A stretch of DNA of 19,899 nucleotides, from NCBI GenBank assembly GCA_040902925.1, contig JBBDWJ010000222.1, positions 1-19,899 on the forward strand. The letters are read 5' to 3'. Numbering within the stretch: the first letter of the stretch is position 1; the number at the start of each line of letters is the position of its first letter. Origin of the DNA: JBBDWJ01 sp040902925. Its GTDB lineage: Bacteria; Acidobacteriota; Terriglobia; Bryobacterales; UBA6623. Made by a program: the position numbers and the translations under genes. Below are positions 7,376 to 15,308 of the stretch, piece by piece. Under the pieces are notes generated by a model. That model was not told where the DNA came from, did not search any database, and was given only the letters and a program-made list of their open reading frames with translations.

Positions 7376-7917
7376 TCTCTTCTCCATCCTTAAATTCAAG
7401 TGCTGGTCTAGTGTTGGGGCTGTGTGTGCGTCACAACCTTACAATGCCAATCATGCGGCAAGTCCTGAATCTTGCCAATGGATCGCTAGTACTTTTTTGG
7501 ACCTGGGGTAATCCACTAAGACACGCTAGTTACGGAGTCCTATAACGAGATCAGAAATACGACCGCGATCCAAGCACAATCGAGACCGGGTACATGCGGA
7601 TGGATAGCCTCGGCGGTGGTCCGGGCGACGCCCGGAGCCTCAATTCTAACGATTGTAAACCATTGATTTTAAATATACATCCCATAAAATTCTTCCTAAG
7701 GGAGGCGAGTTGAAACCGACTCGGCGCGCCTGTCCTGTCGGGCATCAGATGTTGCCGTGGGAGCGGTTGCGCGCGGCTTCGCTAGGAAGAAGGGGCCAAG
7801 GGGAGCGGTACTGTGGTACTAGTCGAAGGCTCCGGCTCTGACCTTGGGTGGCGTTCTGAGGCGCCAACCGGCGGGGATGTGGATGCGAAAAAATTTGGTG
7901 GCGGCAGAACGGCCGCG
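7376..7917. other. Intergenic stretch between flp and the radical SAM gene
   Basis: This 542-nt stretch has no gene I can support. It holds an inverted repeat GGCAAG-N8-CTTGCC (7457-7476), about 82-101 nt before the flp start. A GC-rich hairpin CCGGGC-GAC-GCCCGG lies at 7621-7635. The AT-rich patch around 7640-7690 could hold a promoter, but I cannot fix -35/-10 boxes with confidence. A 43-codon plus-strand ORF (TTG 7710 to TGA 7841) has a good Shine-Dalgarno (AGGGAGG at 7699-7705) but no recognisable product. On the minus strand, GCGGC/GCCGC followed by CACCAAATTTTTT (about 7885-7915) may be a weak terminator for the radical SAM gene. Confidence 0.5.
7457..7476. promoter_or_regulatory. Inverted repeat upstream of flp, possible operator
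   Basis: GGCAAG (7457-7462) and CTTGCC (7471-7476) form a perfect 6-bp inverted repeat with an 8-nt centre, about 82-101 nt upstream of the pilin start. A related half-site (TTGGCA on the minus strand) lies between it and flp. The geometry suits a dimeric regulator. I tested for a sigma-54 -24/-12 promoter here and the spacing does not fit. No T run follows, so it is not a terminator. The role is inferred only from position. Confidence 0.25.
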
Positions 7918-8964
7918 TCAATCGCCCGACTGTAGCTGCACAAGAGGCTCGGGCTTTAGGGCGGGGGCCGTCAAGGTCTGGGGATCGCGCCAGAAATCCA
8001 GAGCGGATACCTTGTGCACGCAGGAAATCGTGCAGCGCGGGGCACATTCCTTGTGCGTGTGGTAGGCGTTCCGGACGTCATCGACGGTGTAAGACTCCAA
8101 GGGTGTGCCGGGATAGCCGCGCTGCTGGGAGCAGTAGTGAACTAGCCCGTCCTCACAGATGTAGACGTAGCGGCCGCCGGCCCGGCAGCGCCAATCGTTG
8201 GCTTTGCCCTGCGCTATGTTGTTCTGAAACTGGTCAATGCGGCTGTAGGAGCGCTTTCCGAGGGCTTTGATTTTGCGGAAGACGCTTTGCTCTTTTTCGG
8301 TCAAGGGGCGAAGCTGACCGCTAGAGTCGTGGATAATCCCGACGGTGCTGGTAAATCCAAGATCACGGGCCCGCTCGGCGATAACGTAGGCGTCGTCTGG
8401 CCGATCGACACCGGCCCCTAGGACGGAGTTGATATTGACGTCGAAATCGGCGTGGGCGGCCAGCAACAACAGTTTGCTGTCGAGCACGCGAAAGCTCTTC
8501 ATCGACGTTTCGTCAGGCTCCATATTGTCGATGCTGATCTGCATGTACTCCAGGCCGGCCTGATTGAGACGCTGAATCCTTTCCACACCAAGCAGATAGC
8601 CGTTGGTGATGAGGCTGGCGATGATGCCGCGCCCGCGGATGTGACGGATCAGGTCGTCCAGCTCCGGATGGAGCAATGGCTCGCCGCCGCTCAGCGTGAT
8701 GATGTTGAGGCCGAGGTTGGCCAGCAAATCGACGCGCCGAACCAACTCCGCGATGGGGACCGGGTCGGAAGTATGGTCGTACTCGTTGCAGTAAGCGCAG
8801 GCGATGTTACAACGACGTGTCGGGATGAGATGGGCGAGAACCGGATGGTCGGTATCCGCCAGACCGCGCAGGATCATTTTCCACTCGCGCGTTTTGCGGT
8901 GGAGTGACAGCGCCTTACGGCGGAAGCGGGTCTTGACGATCTCGGGAGTCACGCAGTATCGCAC
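7918..8964 (-). CDS. Radical SAM protein with SPASM-like C-terminal cysteines
   Basis: A 348-aa radical SAM enzyme. The 4Fe-4S motif is C52-x3-C56-x2-C59 (RRCNIACAYCNEYD), and the SAM-binding GGEP is at 93-96 (LSGGEPLLHPELDDLI). The rest of the barrel continues with LITNGYLL and MQISIDN. The C-terminal part has six more cysteines at 260, 270, 278, 307, 311 and 315, in the manner of SPASM/twitch domains that bind extra clusters and often mark peptide- or protein-modifying enzymes. The substrate is unknown; no clear RiPP precursor or dehydrogenase partner is visible. The start is GTG at 8964, with no good Shine-Dalgarno. The next gene downstream on its strand is the Flp pilin, about 540 nt away, too far to assume an operon. 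Confidence 0.85.
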   Translation of the reverse strand: MRYCVTPEIVKTRFRRKALSLHRKTREWKMILRGLADTDHPVLAHLIPTRRCNIACAYCNEYDHTSDPVPIAELVRRVDLLANLGLNIITLSGGEPLLHPELDDLIRHIRGRGIIASLITNGYLLGVERIQRLNQAGLEYMQISIDNMEPDETSMKSFRVLDSKLLLLAAHADFDVNINSVLGAGVDRPDDAYVIAERARDLGFTSTVGIIHDSSGQLRPLTEKEQSVFRKIKALGKRSYSRIDQFQNNIAQGKANDWRCRAGGRYVYICEDGLVHYCSQQRGYPGTPLESYTVDDVRNAYHTHKECAPRCTISCVHKVSALDFWRDPQTLTAPALKPEPLVQLQSGD

Positions 8965-9564
8965 TAGTAAAGCACAGTTTAGGTGCTGCCGCCACGCTCT
9001 GACCGCGAGCGGAGCCGCAGAGTAGTTCAGGTGTCGATTAGTGCTGCGAACGGGGCAGTCTACGATACTTGCCCGAGCCCGAGCCGACGGCTGACGCCAG
9101 CCGCCAAATGGGAAACCCAGTATACTCCTTTTTCAATGTGGTATTTGGCACATTTTCTGGGGGTGACGCGGGTTGCCCGCAGGGCCAAATGCGTAAGGGT
9201 CGCTGGATCTGGACTCCCGCTGGGCCTGGCATGATTTTTGTCAAGTACAAGTAGTTGATTTTAAAGATATTTATGCTTGTGAGCGTTGGCGTTGGAGCTT
9301 GTCAGTTCTGTGCATGGTAGCAGTGCCGTGTAATTAAGGAGTGGAGTAGGGACCAGTGGTCGCGAACTGCGGTTCGGGTGCCACGGATTAAGGCAAAAGG
9401 CAAAGTGCAAAAGGCAAAAGGCAAAACCGCAAGGACCGCCCCAGGGATCGCAGGGATGGTCTGCTACGATAGTGATTTCGGGCGCGTTGAAACTCTTTGT
9501 GTTCAAGCGGTTGGCGGGCTTTTGAGCGGCCCGGCCAAGGCGGCCCGGCCAGTGTTTGTCCGTC
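8965..9564. other. Divergent intergenic region between the radical SAM gene and larC
   Basis: This stretch of about 600 nt separates divergent genes, so it should contain both promoters. I find no coding sequence I can support: the short ORFs here lack homology and Shine-Dalgarno sites. Candidate promoter pieces are weak: TTGTCA at 9238-9243 with TTTAAA 16 nt on (plus strand) would give larC a leader of about 290 nt, and a TATACT at 9121-9126 has no matching -35. The heptamer tandem repeat is listed separately. Confidence 0.5.
9391..9425. repeat. Heptamer tandem repeat (AGGCAAA, five units)
   Basis: Five consecutive 7-nt units: AGGCAAA, AGGCAAA, GTGCAAA, AGGCAAA, AGGCAAA. Four are identical and the middle one has two changes. 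It lies about 140 nt upstream of larC in non-coding DNA and could vary in copy number by slippage. No protein-binding role is evident. Confidence 0.8.
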
Positions 9565-10743
9565 ATGAAAGTTTGTTATCTCGACTGTTTCTCGGGCGTC
9601 AGCGGAGACATGCTGCTTGGCGCGCTCGTTGACGCTGGTCTTGACCCCGAGGCGTTGCGGACGGAGTTCGCCAAACTGGGGCTCGAAGGCGTGGATCTGG
9701 AGTTCGAAAGGACTCTCCGCAGCAGCATCAGCGGCACGAACCTGACCGTCAGGGTGGCGCATGACCATAGCCACCGCTCGTTGAGTAAGATCGAGCAGAT
9801 CATTTCGACGAGCGAGCTCAAGGAATCGGTCAAGGAGCGGGCGATCCTGATCTTTCGCCGGCTTGGCGAGGTGGAAGCGGCCATCCATAATGTCCCGGTC
9901 GAAAAGGTGCATTTTCATGAAGTAGGAGCTTGGGATTCGATTGCCGATATTGTCGGCGCTTGCATCGGATTTGACCTTTTGGGGATCGAGAAGATTCACT
10001 GCTCCGCCTTGAACCTGGGGAGCGGGACGGTGAAGGCGGCCCATGGAGTGATGCCGGTGCCGGCGCCCGCCACGGCTGCGTTGGTGGCGGAGGTTCCGAC
10101 TTACTCGGAGGGTCCGGCGGCAGAGTTGACGACGCCCACCGGAGCGGCGATTGTCACAACGCTCGCCGATGGGTTTGGCGCGATGCCGGCGATGCGGATT
10201 TCGGCTACCGGCTATGGGGCGGGCGACAAGGATTTCCCGGGGCGGCCGAACCTGCTGCGTGTTTTGATCGGGGAGGCGACCAGCGCCACCGAATCCACCG
10301 AGGTTTACGTGATTGAGGCGAACGTCGATGACATGAGCCCGCAGGTGGCCGGTTATGTGCGGGAACGTCTTTTAGAGTCCGGAGCACTGGACGCTACGTT
10401 TACTCCGGTATTCATGAAGAAGGACCGGCCCGGATTTACGATTTCCGTGCTGGCCAAGGCCGAGGACCGCGAGAGGCTGGCCGAAATGGTGTTTGCGGAA
10501 ACGACGACCCTGGGGCTGCGCATGCACCGGGCCGAGCGGCGGGTTCTGGAGCGCCGTTGGGAGACGGTCGAGACGCCGTATGGCGCGGTGCGGATCAAGA
10601 TTGGTTCCGAAAACGGGAAGGTCCGGAATTTCGCTCCCGAGTACGAGGATTGCCGGCAGCTTGCTGTCGATCGGAAGGTTCCGCTTAAGGACGTGATCCA
10701 GCAGGCCAATCATGCGTACCTGCGTTTGAACGAGAACAGATGA
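9565..10743 (+). CDS. larC: LarC: nickel-pincer cofactor biosynthesis chelatase
   Basis: LarC inserts nickel into the pyridinium-3,5-bisthiocarboxylate mononucleotide made by LarB and LarE, giving the cofactor of lactate racemase (LarA) and related enzymes. The 392-aa protein opens with YLDCFSGVSGDMLLGALVDAGLD and contains HFHEVGAWDSIADIVG (about residue 115), ELTTPTGAAIV, TGYGAGDKDFPGRPN and IEANVDDMSPQVAGY. The C-terminal half (KVRNFAPEYEDCRQLA) is present in the same frame, so no LarC1/LarC2 frameshift is needed, unlike Lactiplantibacillus plantarum. The ATG at 9565 fits the family start; a TTG three codons upstream is less likely. Its TGA overlaps the metG ATG (ATGA). larA, larB and larE are not in the window. 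Confidence 0.93.
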   Translation: MKVCYLDCFSGVSGDMLLGALVDAGLDPEALRTEFAKLGLEGVDLEFERTLRSSISGTNLTVRVAHDHSHRSLSKIEQIISTSELKESVKERAILIFRRLGEVEAAIHNVPVEKVHFHEVGAWDSIADIVGACIGFDLLGIEKIHCSALNLGSGTVKAAHGVMPVPAPATAALVAEVPTYSEGPAAELTTPTGAAIVTTLADGFGAMPAMRISATGYGAGDKDFPGRPNLLRVLIGEATSATESTEVYVIEANVDDMSPQVAGYVRERLLESGALDATFTPVFMKKDRPGFTISVLAKAEDRERLAEMVFAETTTLGLRMHRAERRVLERRWETVETPYGAVRIKIGSENGKVRNFAPEYEDCRQLAVDRKVPLKDVIQQANHAYLRLNENR

Positions 10744-12737
10744 AGTACTACCTGACAACGCCTATCTATTACTTGAACGCGACGCCGCACATCGGGCACG
10801 CCTATACGACCCTGGTTGCCGATACGGTGAAGCGGTTCCGGCGGATGATGGGCGATGAAGTTTATCTGACGACGGGTACGGACGAGCATGGCACGAAGGT
10901 TGAGCGCTCGGCGAAGGATGCGGGCTGGGAGCCGAAGAAGTATGCGGACCGGGTTGCGGCGGCGTTCCAACAGGAGTGGGACGAGCTGGGATTCGAGTAC
11001 GATTTTTTCCGGCGCACGAGCGACCCCAAACATGCCTTGGGCGTACAGGAGATTTTTACCCGCTGCCTGAAGAACGGGGCGATCTATAAAGGCTCGTATA
11101 CGGGTAAGTACCACGTCAGCGATGAAGCGTTCGTTACCGAAGAAGAAGCGGCGCAAGCGGAGCCGGACAAGATCATCACAATCACCGAGGAGAATTATTT
11201 CTTCCGGCTGTCCGATTTCCAGGAGCGGCTGCTGAAGCTCTATGCGGAAGATCCGGATTTTGTTCAGCCGGAGTCGCGGCGCAACGAGGTCATTTCCTTC
11301 GTCAAGGGCGGGCTGAAGGACCTTTCGATCAGCCGTTCGTCGCTGAAGTGGGGGATTCCGCTTCCCGATGACGCCGAACATGTGTTTTATGTCTGGTTCG
11401 ACGCTCTCACCACCTATATGAGCGCAGTCGGGTACGGGGAACAAGGGGAGCGGCGCCAACTTTGGGAGAAGCTTTGGCCAGCGGATATTCACATCATCGG
11501 CAAGGAGATTTTACGGTTTCATGCGGTCTTCTGGCCGGCGTTCTTGATGGCGGCGGAGCTGCCCTTGCCTAAGCGGATCTATGCTCACGGTTGGCTGATC
11601 TTTCAGGGCGGAAAGATGAGCAAGTCGAAGGGCAATATCGTACGGGCGCAGCCGATCGACAAGGTCGTGGGGATCGAAGGACTGCGGTATTATCTGCTGC
11701 GCGAAATAGTGTTCGGACAGGACGGAAACTATAGTTCCGAGGCGCTGATCGAACGGTACAACGCGGACCTGGCCAACGGACTTGGGAATCTTGCGAGCCG
11801 CACGCTTTCGATGATCCAGCGTTATTTCAACGGTGAGATCGTGCGTCCTGATGGCGAGGGCCGCAGCCGTCTGGGGGATATGGCCACCGACACGATAGCG
11901 CAAGCGGTCGGGCACTACGAGAAGTTTGAGTTCTCTCGCGCTCTGGAGGCGATCTGGAGTCTGTTTGGCGCCGTCGACAAGTTCATCGTGGAGCGCAAGC
12001 CGTGGGTGCTGGCCAAGGCGGAGGACGCTGAATCGCGGCGGTTGCTTTGCGAAACGCTATACGATGCGGCGGAGGTGCTGCGTGTGGGCGCGGCGCTGCT
12101 GTATCCGGTGATGCCGAAATCGGCGGCGAAGATCTGGGGGCAGCTTGGGCTCAGCGCCAGTCTTGAGCAGTTTCAGTTGAAGAACCTTGCCTGGGGGCAA
12201 TTGGAAGCGGGTGTGAAGATTGGCGCGGCCGAGGCGATTTTTCCGCGGCTCGATATGGCACCTTCGGTCAATCGGTTGATGGAATTGGAGCAGGAAGCAT
12301 TGGAAGAACAAGCAAAAATCATGGGCAAGCCGGGTCCCGAGCCGGCAACCACGGAAGGCGGCGATAAGCCGAAGGACGCGGCAGCGCCCGCGGCTGCCGC
12401 CGAATCCCCGAGAATTGGCATTGAGGATTTCGCCAAGGTCGAGTTACGCGTCGGCCAGGTGAAATCGGCTCAGCGCGTGGAAGGCACCGACAAGCTGATG
12501 CACTTGAGCGTGGATATTGGCGAGGCCGAACCGCGCTCGATCGTGGCGGGGATCGCGAAGGCCTATGAGCCGGAGAGTTTGGTTGGCCGCAAGGTTGTGA
12601 TCGTGGCGAACCTGAAGCCTCGCAAGATGCGTGGGATTGAATCGAACGGCATGATCGTGGCGGCCACGGGCGACAGCGGAATTCCCTCGCTGGCAGGGTT
12701 TCCCGATGACGCGCCCGTTGGAGCCCGCTTGTCGTGA
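10740..12737 (+). CDS. metG: Methionyl-tRNA synthetase
   Basis: A 665-aa class I synthetase charging tRNA-Met. The HIGH motif is at 17-20 (ATPHIGHAY) and KMSKS at 292-296 (GGKMSKSKGN). The catalytic domain is followed by the anticodon-binding helical domain, an Ala/Pro-rich linker (about 530-556) and a C-terminal EMAPII-like tRNA-binding domain (about 558-665: FAKVELRVGQ, VANLKPRKMRGIESNGM), which drives dimerisation and tRNA binding. The connective-peptide zinc knuckle is odd: where relatives carry cysteine pairs, this protein reads YHVSDEAFVTEEEAAQAEPD with no Cys, so it is probably zinc-free there. It starts inside the larC stop (ATGA) and ends overlapping the tatD GTG (GTGA), so the three genes are probably translated in a coupled way. 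Confidence 0.97.
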   Translation: MKYYLTTPIYYLNATPHIGHAYTTLVADTVKRFRRMMGDEVYLTTGTDEHGTKVERSAKDAGWEPKKYADRVAAAFQQEWDELGFEYDFFRRTSDPKHALGVQEIFTRCLKNGAIYKGSYTGKYHVSDEAFVTEEEAAQAEPDKIITITEENYFFRLSDFQERLLKLYAEDPDFVQPESRRNEVISFVKGGLKDLSISRSSLKWGIPLPDDAEHVFYVWFDALTTYMSAVGYGEQGERRQLWEKLWPADIHIIGKEILRFHAVFWPAFLMAAELPLPKRIYAHGWLIFQGGKMSKSKGNIVRAQPIDKVVGIEGLRYYLLREIVFGQDGNYSSEALIERYNADLANGLGNLASRTLSMIQRYFNGEIVRPDGEGRSRLGDMATDTIAQAVGHYEKFEFSRALEAIWSLFGAVDKFIVERKPWVLAKAEDAESRRLLCETLYDAAEVLRVGAALLYPVMPKSAAKIWGQLGLSASLEQFQLKNLAWGQLEAGVKIGAAEAIFPRLDMAPSVNRLMELEQEALEEQAKIMGKPGPEPATTEGGDKPKDAAAPAAAAESPRIGIEDFAKVELRVGQVKSAQRVEGTDKLMHLSVDIGEAEPRSIVAGIAKAYEPESLVGRKVVIVANLKPRKMRGIESNGMIVAATGDSGIPSLAGFPDDAPVGARLS

Positions 12738-13522
12738 TCATCGATTCCCATTGTCACCTCGATGACGCGGCGTTTGATGAGGACCGCGATGCAGTGGTGG
12801 CGCGGGCGCACGCGGCAGGAGTCGATTTGATGCTCGCGATCGGGACGGGGGAGGGTCCACCGGACCTGGAATGCGCGATCAGGCTGGCGGAGCATTACGA
12901 AGGCGTGTATGCAACGGTGGGTGTTCATCCGCACGATGCGAGCCAGGCGGATGCCGCGAGTCTGGACCGGCTGGCGGAGCTTTGCGGGCACCCCAAGGTG
13001 GTAGCGCTTGGCGAAATCGGCCTTGACTATCACTATGACCACTCGCCGCGCGAAATCCAGCGCGAGGTCTTCGTGAATCAGATGCAGATTGCACGCCAGG
13101 CGCGGAAGCCGATTGTGATTCACACGCGAGAGGCCTGGGAGGACACGATGGAGTTGCTGGAAACCCATTGGCGTCCTGGTGGGCTGGGCGGCATTATGCA
13201 TTGTTTTTCGGGAGATTCTGAGCAGGCCCGGGAAGCGCTTGATCTTGGTTTTCTGGTTTCTTTTGCCGGTGTGGTGACGTTTCGGCGCGCTGAGGCGCTG
13301 CGCGGTGCAGCGGCCGCGACGCCATTGGATCGACTGCTGGTCGAGACCGATGCGCCCTATCTGACGCCGGAGCCGTATCGCAAGATCCGCCGCAATGAGC
13401 CGCGCTACGTGGTGGAAACAGCGCGTAAGGTGGCGGAGGTGAGGCGGATGCCGTACGAAGCGCTGGCGGCGGCTACGAGCCGCAACTTTTGCGCGCTGTT
13501 TAATTTGCCAGTGCCTGCCTGA
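12734..13522 (+). CDS. tatD: TatD-family metal-dependent hydrolase (DNase)
   Basis: A 262-aa TatD/YcfH-type TIM-barrel hydrolase, a family with Mg-dependent 3'-5' DNase and related activities in DNA repair or nucleic-acid turnover. The metal ligands are all visible: H6 and H8 (DSHCHL), E94 (GEIGLDY), H130 (IHTREAW), H156 (HCFSG) and D206 (ETDAPYLTP). The length is normal. It starts with GTG overlapping the metG stop by 4 nt. metG next to tatD is a common bacterial pairing, which supports the YcfH branch of the family. The substrate in this organism cannot be read from sequence. Confidence 0.94.
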   Translation: MIIDSHCHLDDAAFDEDRDAVVARAHAAGVDLMLAIGTGEGPPDLECAIRLAEHYEGVYATVGVHPHDASQADAASLDRLAELCGHPKVVALGEIGLDYHYDHSPREIQREVFVNQMQIARQARKPIVIHTREAWEDTMELLETHWRPGGLGGIMHCFSGDSEQAREALDLGFLVSFAGVVTFRRAEALRGAAAATPLDRLLVETDAPYLTPEPYRKIRRNEPRYVVETARKVAEVRRMPYEALAAATSRNFCALFNLPVPA

Positions 13523-13559
13523 CGGTTATACACTGAGAGCTTCTTTGGAACCCGCACGC

Positions 13560-14558
13560 ATGCCTATCGCGAAGACCCCTCCGATGTCACGCGCCGAAAT
13601 GGCGGCGCTGATCGGTAAAGATTTGGAGCGAGTCGAGAAAGCGATCGGCACCGACACGATCTCTTCCGTTGAAGCCGTTACGACGATCAGCCATCACCTG
13701 CAAATGAGCGGGGGGAAGCGGCTAAGGCCGGCCCTTCTGCTGTTGACCTCGGGCGCTTGCGGGTACCAGGGTGATTCGGCGATTCGGCTTGGGGCGGTCG
13801 TAGAAATTATCCATGCAGCGACGCTGGTTCATGACGACGTGATTGACCAGGCGGAGGTTCGGCGCGGCCGTCCTTCGATCAACCGCCATTGGGGCAATCA
13901 TACGAGCGTTCTGGCCGGCGACTGGTTGTATATGCGGGCCTTCAACCTGGCGTTGAAGGAACGGGATTTCTACATTCTCGATCTGCTGATCGACTTGACC
14001 CAAATGATGGTGGAGGGCGAGTTGATGCAGATGGAGTGGGTGGGCCGGCTTGACGTCAGCGAGGAAGAGCACCTGGACCTGATTCATCGCAAGACGGCTT
14101 GCCTGTTTTCGGTATGCTCCCGTCTTGGCGCAGTGGTAGCGGGAGTGGATTCCGAACAGCAGCAGCGCTTTGGGGACTATGGCTGGAACTTGGGCGTAGC
14201 TTTCCAGTTGATCGACGACGTGCTGGACTTCACGGCGACGGAGGAGATTTTGGGCAAGCCGGTCGGGAATGACTTGCGCGAAGGCAAGGTGACGCTGCCG
14301 ATGATCCTGGCGCTGAAGCAGTGCACGCCGGCGGAGCGGCAGCTTGCCGAGACGGTGGTTCGGGAGAGCGCCTATGAAAGCGTTCCGCTCAGCGCGATCC
14401 AGGAACTGCTGGATAAGTATGGGACGATTGATGCGGTTCGGGGGCGGGCCTTGGACTATGCGGAGAGAGCGGCGACGCAGTTGAACGGCTTGCCGGAATC
14501 GGCCTGCAAACGAGCTCTGATCTCGGTCAGCGAGATGGTTGTGGACCGCGAGAGTTAG
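13560..14558 (+). CDS. Polyprenyl diphosphate synthase (long-chain trans type)
   Basis: A 332-aa trans-isoprenyl diphosphate synthase that extends farnesyl- or geranylgeranyl-type primers with IPP, probably for the quinone side chain. GGKRLRPAL is at 51-59; the first Asp-rich motif DDVID is at 92-96 and the second DDVLD at 219-223 (FQLIDDVLDFTATEE), followed by GKPVGNDLREGKVTLP. The fifth residue before the first motif is Ala (A87), a small side chain as expected for long (roughly C35-C50) products; exact length cannot be read. I chose ATG 13560; a TTG at 13545 with GAGAG upstream is a reasonable alternative adding five residues. It lies 37 nt after tatD, likely in the same transcript as larC-metG-tatD. 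Confidence 0.93.
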   Translation: MPIAKTPPMSRAEMAALIGKDLERVEKAIGTDTISSVEAVTTISHHLQMSGGKRLRPALLLLTSGACGYQGDSAIRLGAVVEIIHAATLVHDDVIDQAEVRRGRPSINRHWGNHTSVLAGDWLYMRAFNLALKERDFYILDLLIDLTQMMVEGELMQMEWVGRLDVSEEEHLDLIHRKTACLFSVCSRLGAVVAGVDSEQQQRFGDYGWNLGVAFQLIDDVLDFTATEEILGKPVGNDLREGKVTLPMILALKQCTPAERQLAETVVRESAYESVPLSAIQELLDKYGTIDAVRGRALDYAERAATQLNGLPESACKRALISVSEMVVDRES

Positions 14559-14657
14559 GCTGCCTTCCTTTCTGATTTCCTCCGACGAACAGGTTTGGCT
14601 TGCCTGGGGATGGCGTGAGCATCGCCCTTCCAGGATTGGTTTCCCTCTGCCTTCACA

Positions 14658-14705
14658 CCCACGGCTAAAGCCGTGGGCTATTAGATAGCTTTGCCCCAAC
14701 GGGGC
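14658..14705. repeat. Double-hairpin interspersed repeat
   Basis: Hairpin one pairs CCCACGGCT (14658-14666) with AGCCGTGGG (14669-14677). Hairpin two pairs GCCCC (14693-14697) with GGGGC (14701-14705) around AAC. The spacer reads CTATTAGATAGCTTT. This paired arrangement resembles interspersed elements I associate with acidobacterial and related genomes. It ends 27 nt before the CYTH gene start, so it may also shape that gene's leader. An imperfect palindrome (GGCG-TGAGCAT-CGCC) lies about 40 nt upstream. No long T run follows, so it is not a standard terminator. Confidence 0.7.
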
Positions 14706-14732
14706 TTCAAGACCTCCGAGCTTTTTATAGAA

Positions 14733-15308
14733 ATGAAAGAGATCGAGATCAAGCTGCGGATTTCGGACCGCGCGGCCGTTCTCCGACGCATCGCCGAGCT
14801 GGGTTGGCGCGCTCGGGGGGAACGGGAGCTGGAGCGAAATTTTGTTTATGACAGGCCGGATGGTGAATTGCGGGCCGCGGGTTGTTTGCTTCGTGTTCGC
14901 GACTGGGCAGGCGTTTGCCTGTTGACATTGAAACTGCCTGCCGCAGGGGCGGGGCTTCACAAGGTGAAGGAAGAGTTTGAGGTTGAGGCTAGCGACAGCG
15001 CTGCCTTGGGAAAGATTCTGGAGGGGCTAGGTTACCGTTTGGCCTGGCGGTATGAGAAGTACCGGACTTATTTTGAATTAAAGAATGCTCCGGGTGTGAT
15101 TGTTTTGGATGAGACTCCTATCGGAGAGTTTCTGGAGCTGGAGGGTGAGCCGGCGTGGATTGACCGTACCGCGTTGGAGCTGGGCTTTTCTTCGCAGGTA
15201 TATATTACTGATACCTATGGAGCTCTTTTTGAGGAACATCGGGCTCGTAACGCTGGGGTTGGGGCTGACATGGTTTTTTCGGGATCGGTTGGGCCTTCTT
15301 CCGGTTAA
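14733..15308 (+). CDS. CYTH-domain protein (CyaB/class IV adenylate cyclase-like)
   Basis: A 191-aa CYTH triphosphate-tunnel protein. The signature ExExK is right at the N terminus (KEIEIKLRI), followed by charged tunnel strands: LLRVRDWAGV, LTLKLP, VKEEFEVE, WRYEKYRTYFEL, and VLDETPIGEFLELEG near residue 130. Relatives include class IV adenylate cyclases, thiamine triphosphatases and tripolyphosphatases; the layout is closest to the CyaB-like bacterial group, but the substrate cannot be settled by sequence. I chose ATG 14733 because the ExExK motif must sit near the N terminus; the longer frame from TTG 14691 runs through the upstream hairpin repeat. No partner gene is adjacent. Confidence 0.85.
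   Translation: MKEIEIKLRISDRAAVLRRIAELGWRARGERELERNFVYDRPDGELRAAGCLLRVRDWAGVCLLTLKLPAAGAGLHKVKEEFEVEASDSAALGKILEGLGYRLAWRYEKYRTYFELKNAPGVIVLDETPIGEFLELEGEPAWIDRTALELGFSSQVYITDTYGALFEEHRARNAGVGADMVFSGSVGPSSG

Noticed and set aside
7376..7500. A sigma-54 promoter for flp
   Set aside because: TGGCA and TTGC-like elements are present on the minus strand, but the spacing between the GG and GC doublets does not match the -24/-12 rule.
7551..7745. A 64-codon minus-strand frame between flp and the radical SAM gene
   Set aside because: No Shine-Dalgarno, no recognisable motif, and composition like random translation. It would be the natural place for a peptide substrate, but nothing supports it.
9069..9254. 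A 61-codon plus-strand frame upstream of larC
   Set aside because: No ribosome-binding site or homology; the composition looks like non-coding sequence.
8965..9564. A tRNA or other structured RNA in the divergent region
   Set aside because: A GGTTCGGGTGCC stretch near 9371 recalls a T-arm, but no acceptor, D or anticodon arms can be built around it.
13722..14960. A 412-codon minus-strand frame opposite the polyprenyl synthase and part of the CYTH gene
   Set aside because: Shadow of two well-supported genes, with no family resemblance and no sensible start context.
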